64,000 nt of DNA from Ascidia mentula (taxonomy: Eukaryota > Chordata > Ascidiacea > Phlebobranchia > Ascidiidae): the NCBI GenBank assembly GCA_947561715.1, contig OX387204.1, positions 5,001 to 69,000 of the forward strand. Reading direction: 5' to 3'. Each line of letters starts with the position of its first letter. The stretch's first letter is position 1. Of the stretch, positions 57,401 through 64,000 are shown in pieces. The position numbers and the translations under genes are program-made. A model generated the notes under the pieces. The model was not told the DNA's origin. It did not search any database and saw only the letters and a list, made by a program, of their open reading frames with translations.

Positions 57401-60083
57401 ATAAACACAATGCAATACAAAAAAAACAAGCGCAAGGTGGTTGAAGAAAAAAAGCACTGCAAACGATAAGCTGCCGTTAGTTGGCGTCGTCGTGTTGCGG
57501 CATCATCGCAGTTTGTAACCAAACTCACACCACAATGTAATTTAACACACAGACCACGGACCTGGATCAAGCAATGCTGCTGCATAGCAAGATTTTGTTG
57601 CTTTGTGTCTTATTCCTTTTCCAGTAGCAAGCAGTCGAAACATATCATACCCAATCACCATAACCCCTCCACTTTTCCTCCATTCCTCCAATGCATTACG
57701 CCGTGACTGGCGAGACGCATACTCTGTCAGGTTGTAGATCTAACACCACAGAAAAGTTAACAATCATGGTTTAAAATTATGACTATACATCTGATTAGCA
57801 TTGCCAACTGTGATTAGTAAATCAAAACTGGATCAAAAAACCAAAGGCCCCTGGCAGGCTGTCGATCGCACTGTTTGAGAAAAATGGATTAATTTGTGCA
57901 ATTTTAGTTAGTTAAAATAACATTTGTTATATATCGTAGAAAAATATATTCAAGTAAATGCAAACTGTACCTCAACTGGCTGGTCATCAGGCACCCATCG
58001 AAGGAACTCAGCTATCCAGTTTAGCAAAGTGTTCAATGGAGCAACTATCAAGGCAGTTCTTAGACCAAGGTGTTTGCAGTTAAGAATTGTGTGGATCACA
58101 GTGATTGTCTGTAAAAAACACATTATATTGTTTTTTTTATAATTTATATCTTGAAAGAAATGTTTTACTTGTAGTGTTTTTCCCAGACCCATGCAATGGG
58201 CAAGAATGCATCCTCCACCATCTTTATCTTTTGCTTGTGATGTTGTTTCAATCAAATTGTCCCAAATAAACTGGATTCCTTCTACTTGGTGAGGTTTTAA
58301 GTGGATGGTTATTTCATGGTTTACCTGGAAATGATTATCCACATTCATGTGACCAAACACATAAAATTGTGGCATTGTTTTACCTCGACTAACGGTTGTT
58401 TTTGTAAAACCAGACGTTTGGTGACTTTAACTGGAGCGGCTCCAAGACCCTCTTCTACATCCACATCGATTATTTTGTCATCTTCCCTCTCTTTTAATCT
58501 CTGTCTTCTTTCTTCTTCTTGCTTTTCTGCATCCTTTAAAACAGAAATTGAGGAAAATCCCGTTCATTTTTCAAGGTCTGCCAAATACTAAACTCCAAGC
58601 ATTGGCTCTGTTACATGACATCATAATATGTTGTTGGTGACTGACACACAAATGTTTTTATTCTATATGATAAGTCAGGACCCCTTCACTGTGCAGGTCC
58701 TTGCTTGGCAATCACATGGTTGTTGAAGTAAAATAATGATACCTTTGTTTCTTCACGAAGTTGCGTGTCAGCTAGTATTGAACGGATTTTTTTTCTTCCA
58801 CCAGGTGTTGATTCAACATTTTTCTTTCTTCTTGCATGTTTCTATGACAAAACAATGACATACTTTGTCATGAACTTTCTACTTTCTGCTCAACGTTTTC
58901 TACAAATTTTACTTACTCTTTTATGCTTTTTTCCTTTCTCATGTGAATCACCATCAGACGTTTCTTCATCAAACTCCTTACCCTGCAAATTACACCCGTG
59001 ATGGAATTACATGTTTTTAAATATTTTCCGCATGATCTGATAAAGCACATTAAAATTGAGTTTTTTGAAAAGTATTAGTGTATTTTGAAAAAATTATTTA
59101 AGGCACAATAACAAAATACTTTACTTGATTTATTTCCAAACCAGATTCATCAGAATTGAAAGAAGTGCTGGAGTTACTTTCATCGCTCGATTCAATTTTA
59201 CTTTTCCTCTTTTTTCTTACTGGTTTTTGATTTCCTGAATGATCTTCTGATTTATCGCTGCCCAATTCATCTTCTTCACTTGATTGTTCTTCAATTATTT
59301 TTGTTTTTTTCTGTTTTCAATAAAGTACATACAATATTCTCATTGAAATAAAACTGTGACAAAATGAAAAACAAAATAAAAATGGATCTGGTTGAACCAA
59401 CGTTACTAACACAGAGTCGATAGTGTACCTTAGCATGTATTTATATGAAAAGTTTAGACAGCAATTATAACAAACTGCTTCATAATGTTCACAAGAACAA
59501 CCATTGAATGACAAGGAGCAATGTATGTAACTTCCAGCGGTTTACAACAACTTGTTGTAAGTGTTACGCCCCGCTACACACCTGGTCACGTGCGATACAA
59601 GCGGTGCCAATGTTATCTATTCCCCTTTTTCTTGTGTTTTTCTTACATTTTTAGTGTTTATGCGCTTGATGCATTAATGTTGACACAACCCCGAGGAAGT
59701 CTCGCCGGATGGCAGACAAAACATCGGTTTCAAATAAACACTTTAGAAACTTAAGTGACAGAAGAACAATTCTGATCAATTAGTATGCCCGGCAGCAAAA
59801 ATAGCAGTAGAACAAACGTCTATTTGCTTGAGCAGTCACAGAAACTGACGATGCCTTTTTGGCATAACACATTTTATGTAAGGGATGTCAAATAGTATTG
59901 AAGTTTACGAAACATGGACACAAAAATAAGTAAATCCACACAAACCTTGCCAGAATTTAGGTTTCTTGTCGTCCTCTTTGCTCTAAATCTTTTGTTTCTT
60001 TCTTTGTTTTTACCATTTTCAATTTCAAAATCATCATCACTACATTCATCACTTTCCAAAATTTTATTTTTTGATTTGACCAT
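48413..60083 (-). CDS. ATRX: ATRX, SNF2-family chromatin remodeller (27 exons)
   Basis: Nuclear ATP-dependent remodeller; in vertebrates it deposits histone H3.3 with DAXX at repeats. Exons: 60083-59946, 59310-59125, 58982-58917, 58841-58743, 58533-58384, 58324-58169, 58108-57971, 57739-57562, 57244-57107, 56909-56734, 56669-56535, 56481-56377, 56273-56182, 56125-56036, 55702-55548, 55459-55406, 55202-55025, 52194-51952, 51677-51500, 51444-51271, 50685-50530, 50477-50178, 50107-50027, 49973-49827, 49335-49267, 49211-49118, 48885-48413; phases agree; 1382 aa. Motifs: [38 protein letters not shown] (I), CDEGHKLKN (II), LTGTPLQNN (III), [16 protein letters not shown] (V), [13 protein letters not shown] (VI), then [20 protein letters not shown] and the ATRX-typical [18 protein letters not shown]. 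No N-terminal ADD zinc domain is found. Start at 60083 follows an in-frame TGA; an upstream exon is possible. Confidence 0.93.
52462..54826 (+). CDS. AMT1: AMT-type ammonium transporter nested in ATRX intron 17 (10 exons)
   Basis: Membrane channel for ammonium of the AMT/MEP clade, usual in plants and present in tunicates and other invertebrates. Exons: 52462-52546, 52684-52901, 52965-53136, 53194-53365, 53421-53545, 53603-53764, 53887-54045, 54101-54259, 54380-54512, 54646-54826; phases agree; 521 aa. Markers: [123 protein letters not shown]. The twin pore histidines are kept (AIHACGG and AVHFFGG). The C-terminal cytosolic tail begins GLDKHEHG and is extended and acidic. AATAAA is at 54919-54924. 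The whole gene fits between ATRX exons 17 (55025) and 18 (52194) on the opposite strand. From memory, Ciona AMT1 is expressed in larval brain. Confidence 0.94.
57359..57399 (-). repeat. Hairpin remnant of a retroelement end in ATRX intron 8
   Basis: On the minus strand, TACAC and GTGTA can pair around CTGACGAA-GTGA...TCGC-GAAA, in which GTGA/TCGC form an inner stem. The CTGANGA and GAAA boxes recall hammerhead-ribozyme cores found in Penelope-like elements, but there is an extra A and no proper third stem. Surrounding intron sequence to about 57560 may belong to the same insertion. Confidence 0.4.
59520..59809 (+). mobile_element. Retroelement/transposon debris in ATRX intron 1
   Basis: It contains CCGAGGAAGTCT...AGACAAAACATCGG (59691-59726, stem GTCT/AGAC) followed by an AATAAA at about 59733, as at the 3' ends of several retroelements. 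Directly behind it (59746-59809) lies the segment shared with 30349-30412. The name of the family is not known to me. Confidence 0.45.
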
Positions 60084-60351
60084 CCCCTTGACACTTCAAA
60101 TTCAAGGTAAGTTGCTTGATGGTAAAATGTATGTGAATACTATTTACATGTTTTACACAGGCAAATTTCACTTGAATGCAAAAAAAACACATGAAACAAT
60201 AATCAACAATTAACATTATGCCTCTTGCAGTTGTGTTTAAGTAACAACTCCCTTACACCACATTGTGAAATAAAACAACTTGTCAACCATCCACAAACAG
60301 TCAGTTTGCATCCTAGACTCTACAGTAAGTTCGATGCAACAAAAACATCCG

Positions 60352-60789
60352 TCAATGTTTGGCACCATGATCTTCCCCATACAAAAAATATAAAGTGATT
60401 TTTTCATTTCCGACTTCAACTTGTTCAGTTGCACTTATCATAAACCACGAGCAAACTCCATACACAAGACAGGGAAACCCCAAATTGACAAGTTTCAAAA
60501 AGGTAAATAACTTATCTTCAAAGCTTAAATCTTCATATGTTCGTTTTGAGCAATGAAATTTGATGAAGGGCCAGCACCCAGTTCTTAATACGTGGTAATT
60601 ATGGCCGTCTACTGTCCAGTTAAAATGTGATTTTCCACGTAAATCGTCCACTACCTGCATGTACTTGACGAAATATGACGTCCAATGTGGATAATTCCGT
60701 TTTCGAAGATGTTCGGATAGGACAACAGAAGAGCATGGCTTGCTTCCAAAATGCCCCAAACCGAACCTTACTAAACTTTTTTTAAACAT
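60352..60789 (-). CDS. C15orf61: C15orf61-like protein, single exon
   Basis: A 145-codon intronless frame starts MFKKSLVRFGLGHFG and ends GEDHGAKH. Blocks shared with the vertebrate C15orf61 family, as I remember it, are PHWTSYFVKY, SHFNWTVDGHNYHVLRTG, CWPFIKFHCSK, LKLVNLGFPCLVYG and ITLYFLYGEDHGA. Family length is about 150 aa, so the gene is complete. The N-terminus is basic, which would suit mitochondrial import, and a hydrophobic stretch (LGFPCLVYGVCSWFMIS) may sit in a membrane. Function is unknown. It is on the same strand as ATRX and ends 268 bp before the ATRX start codon. Confidence 0.88.
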   Translation of the reverse strand: MFKKSLVRFGLGHFGSKPCSSVVLSEHLRKRNYPHWTSYFVKYMQVVDDLRGKSHFNWTVDGHNYHVLRTGCWPFIKFHCSKRTYEDLSFEDKLFTFLKLVNLGFPCLVYGVCSWFMISATEQVEVGNEKITLYFLYGEDHGAKH

Positions 60790-61193
60790 GTAAGTAAAGA
60801 TGGCTTGATTTGTTTATTGACACAAAAATTCCTCCTAAAAACCATATTCACAATATATCATTATATAGGCATGTGGAGCATTTTCTACAAGCTGATATAT
60901 TCTCTAGTTTGACGATTTAAAAATGCAAAATCTTATTTTAAAAACCTTGGTAATCTCCAGTTCAACTTTCATGTTTTACCAAAAATGCTGGTTTATTTAA
61001 CATTCCACTGGAGTTCACCAAAACAGCTGATTTGCCAAACGCATAACGTTTGCCTAACGTGGTACTATCTGTATCGCTTTCTTTTACACTCGCAAACAAA
61101 ACCAAAATATTTTACCCGGGTCCGAAGCTTTCCTGTTTTTTTTTTATTTTAGTTTTCAGCTCATCCGAATTAAATCGATCACCCGCCAAAAAT

Positions 61194-61910
61194 GGAAGAT
61201 ACTTTTACACCAGGTCACAAAGTTTTTTCCAAACTTGATCCACATATGAGCCTATGTGACATAGAAATCTGTGCGAATATTAACGCTACGATTTCGTGTA
61301 GTATTTCAACTCAAATTTGTAAACAAAAATAACAGGTGGTGGCCCTGTTTACACCTAATCATTAAAATTCGCACGGATTTCTGTTTTACACAGACTTATA
61401 TGTGGATCAAGTTGAGGAAAAAGTTTGTGACCCGGTGTAGTAGTATTTTCTAAGGATGCACCGAAAGATCGGTTTGCCGAATTTATTCGGCCGAAACTAA
61501 GGTTTTTACGATTATTCGGTTTCGGCCGAATATTTTTGCAAACTTCGGCCGAAACCGAAACTTTTTACTGCATGCAACGCGAATACGCAAAGTTCAGTAT
61601 AGAATAGAATTATTGTTCAAAGTGTACGAATGTGTTCGTTTTATTTGTATATTGTGACAGAAATGATGACATGTCAACTTTAAGAATTTGGTACTACAGT
61701 CACGGTTATTCTTTAAGTGCCAATAAAAGGCTGTATGATAGGATTAAATCCAATCCAACACACGTTTTGTTTAAATTTAATGCGTTTAAAGACATGGATA
61801 CCAAAATTAGTTTCGATTTATTCGGCCGAATTTGTTCGGCAACTTTTGCCGAATATTCGGTTTCGGCCGAATAAAAAAATTGCTGTTTCGGTGTATCACT
61901 AGTATTTTCC
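61194..61910 (+). mobile_element. Mutator-like MITE with long inverted ends, carrying a nested hAT MITE
   Basis: The element starts GGAAGATACTTTTACACC and ends GGTGTAGTAGTATTTTCC. The first and last ~85 bp are inverted copies, with shared internal landmarks CACAAA.TTTTTCC, CTTGATCCACATA and CAGAAATC.GTGCGAAT. It is flanked by the 9-bp duplication GCCAAAAAT (61185-61193 and 61911-61919). Long inverted ends plus a 9-bp duplication fit Mutator-type MITEs. Without the nested insertion it is about 260 bp. Other copies: 4355-4550 and, much diverged, about 61985-62092. Confidence 0.78.
61451..61901 (+). mobile_element. hAT-type MITE (GATGCACCGAAA ends)
   Basis: It starts TAAGGATGCACCGAAA and, read inverted from the right, TAGTGATACACCGAAA. 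It is flanked by a perfect 8-bp duplication GTATTTTC (61443-61450 and 61902-61909). The interior is built of TTCGGCCGAA repeats near both ends with about 200 bp of unrelated sequence between. The GGATGCACCGA end and 8-bp duplication are known features of hAT MITEs in animals. No transposase. Confidence 0.85.
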
Positions 61911-61984
61911 GCCAAAAATAGGGAAAACTCCAAACCCTGGACCAACATCAGACAGGTCGGGATATTCTACCCACATGTAAGAAC

Positions 61985-62092
61985 GTTAACGGCCTAATTA
62001 AGTATAGTGTTTCAATTTAACCAAACATAACAGGCGGTTGCTTGTTTAACACCATGTGCGTTAATATTCGCACAGATTTCTATATACACAGA
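61985..62092 (+). mobile_element. Diverged partial MITE copy
   Basis: Landmarks of the 61.2-kb MITE core and arm (AGTGTTTCAA, AACAGGCGGT, GTTAATATTCGCACAGATTTC) appear in order, but termini and duplication cannot be found. Confidence 0.45.
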
Positions 62093-64000
62093 CTGGATCG
62101 AAGATGCCGACCTGCCTGCCTGTGGGTGCAAGGCTTTAGTACAATCATTCTTAACTTTTTTAGTCGCCGAACCCCTTTGATCTTTTGCAAGCATTTTGTC
62201 GAACCCCGGTTAGATATAGAATAGGACAAGCGAAGTTACAGCAAAACATGACATACTTGAATGCGAAATTGACTATTTCGAGGTTACGACGCCAGGGGTC
62301 ATCAACGGACTTGGACAGATGTGGTCGCTCCATAAAGCGTATTCAGCGGTGCCACTGGAACGACTTTCGATTGAACACAAATATGTTTTGAAATGCCCTT
62401 TTCTGGTGTCCGATGATGTCATATGTATGTGCTGATTGTCAACCATGACTGAGAACGAATGTTCAATTTCACGTGCGCGCCATTATCATCTCATGCGAGA
62501 ACAAATAGTTGTCATGTTCATTATTGCATCACACAGGTGAAACAATTTAATGGTTACCATCCAACCTCACCATGCATGCCAACCAAACTAAATATATTTG
62601 TTATGCAGTTAATTGGAAGAATACTGAAACGTTTTCTGATCTTTTGAAAAACACTTGAGCTACCCCTGAACCTCGCCATCGAACCCATGGTAAAAACAAG
62701 TGCTTTAATATTCACCGAAAAATAGTCGCCACAAACAAATTTATTTAATTAAATATAATCTTTATACAGAAACCGCGCACCTTCGCTGCTTGTAATCAGT
62801 TTAGAGAATGTGATGCATTGTTGCGAAAAATTGTCATATGGCCTGGAAATTTTTTTGCATCATAGATACCTGTAACGTTTGAAAGAGATTAAGAATTCAA
62901 TGAATATTTTGTTTTAACCTTTTGCAAATAGGCTAATGATCTACATGAATTGTTTCATATGTTTTGCATGATTTGTAAATAAATATGCTCGTTTGAAATA
63001 CCGTAAACCACAGTTAAACTGGATTCGATTTGATCGATAATTTCATCCAGATTGGGGAAAACGTTTGTTTGCAACCTGGCGTATCTAAGTAGTGCTTCGT
63101 AGCCCCCAAGTTTGCGTCACATTAACCCACTTTATTGTATTTTTACGCAACATTTATTCGGGGATTGCTCATAAACATTGGCGAACCATATTAGAGGTGA
63201 TGTTCCCAGTTGCACAAATCAATTGTCGCAAAGACAAGGTCTAATAAGAATTAACATGTAGGGATTTTGGCTTGTCGTAATTCGAATATTTATTGATATT
63301 TTGTTTTAAACTTGGTTTTTCAACTCTTTTACATTTACACCCGTCTTTCTGACGCCATCGCTGGTTATCTTACTTGCGTTACGTCTTTCAACTTGCGCTA
63401 CTTCTTCCGGGTCCCCTTTGTCGCGTAATCGCAGCAATTATCTCTTTGTTTCTCTCTCGTCTTTGATGTATCCTTATATATTTTCGACTCTTTCCACAAA
63501 TAAACAGATCATAATGTGATCTCTCATATATCATGGTTTTCGATCTCTCAGATCATGGCTTTTGGTCTCATTTTGTTCTGACAGGACCTGCAGGCAGCAT
63601 GTTGTCTCACCGGGACTTTCTGGACAGGTTTAATGTTGGGTTCGCGGTGATGCAATTCCTTCAAAATCTTCCGACAATCGAACTGCGACCCTTCATTTCT
63701 GGTGCTGCCCTCTGTGATCTCTAACACAACGCCTTCTATCAAGCGCAACGCCTTCTGATGCCGGAGTCAATGAAATTTAAGTGCAACGCCACACAGCTGA
63801 GAAGTTTGTTTTGTAATGTTAAACTACTATATTTTTCTTCTTTTCGTCACAAAATGTGTTTCTTAACTTTACCACTTTTCCCTTCTAGTTAATTTTAAGG
63901 TATAGGTTTGTTAACGCATGTCGCCGAAATGGTAGTTTTTGATATTTTTTACTGCGTGTTATATTTCCTCACATAATTATATGCCAGGTAAGTCTACATG
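62093..64000. other. No supported gene; possible LTR-like segment near 63.3-63.75 kb
   Basis: A TATATA at about 63475 and an AATAAA at about 63501 lie in T/C-rich sequence. Two short overlapping frames (63533-63724 on +, 63548-63748 on -) follow. This could be the edge of an LTR element, but no second LTR, primer-binding site or protein domain is seen in the window. Confidence 0.3.

Noticed and set aside
63533..63748. Overlapping ORFs as a retroviral or LTR-element gene
   Set aside because: Only about 60 codons each, no recognisable domain, and no second LTR within the window.

Overview
The window is animal genomic DNA, AT-rich, with spliced genes, short phase-consistent introns, many microsatellites and degraded transposons. 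The gene set fits a tunicate, most likely a Ciona species: a plant-type AMT ammonium transporter, single copies of ATRX and a DLC-family RhoGAP, and very small introns. The species is an inference. All exon models were built by hand from splice sites, reading phase and remembered family similarity; nothing was aligned.

Layout. 1-4.6 kb is repeats: the 3' half of a dead non-LTR retrotransposon, a GIY-YIG endonuclease fragment, a ~175-bp degenerate repeat and a truncated MITE. 5.7-7.7 kb (-) is a small gene for a probable mitochondrial single-pass membrane protein. 9.1-11.6 kb (+) is a coiled-coil gene I cannot name. 12.2-38.3 kb (-) is one large gene for a DLC1/STARD13/STARD8-type protein (SAM, RhoGAP, START). 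Its START end is at 12.2 kb and its likely N-terminal exons are at 36-38 kb. Its introns hold a 1.1-kb 21-bp minisatellite, a 17-bp minisatellite split by a hAT-like element, a tRNA-derived SINE and a (CACACG)n array. 38.3-43.5 kb has no gene I can support. 43.5-47.7 kb (+) is an SLC22-family transporter with a mobile element sitting on a splice donor. 48.4-60.1 kb (-) is ATRX in 27 exons. A complete AMT ammonium transporter gene (52.5-54.8 kb, +) lies inside ATRX intron 17 on the opposite strand. 60.35-60.79 kb (-) is a C15orf61-like one-exon gene just upstream of ATRX. 61-64 kb is transposon debris, including a hAT-type MITE nested at the end of a Mutator-like MITE.

The genes do not form one pathway. 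The most notable points are the AMT gene nested antisense in ATRX, the DLC gene with several possible start exons and minisatellite-filled introns, and three mobile elements whose target-site duplications can be read directly. I found no convincing new multi-gene system.
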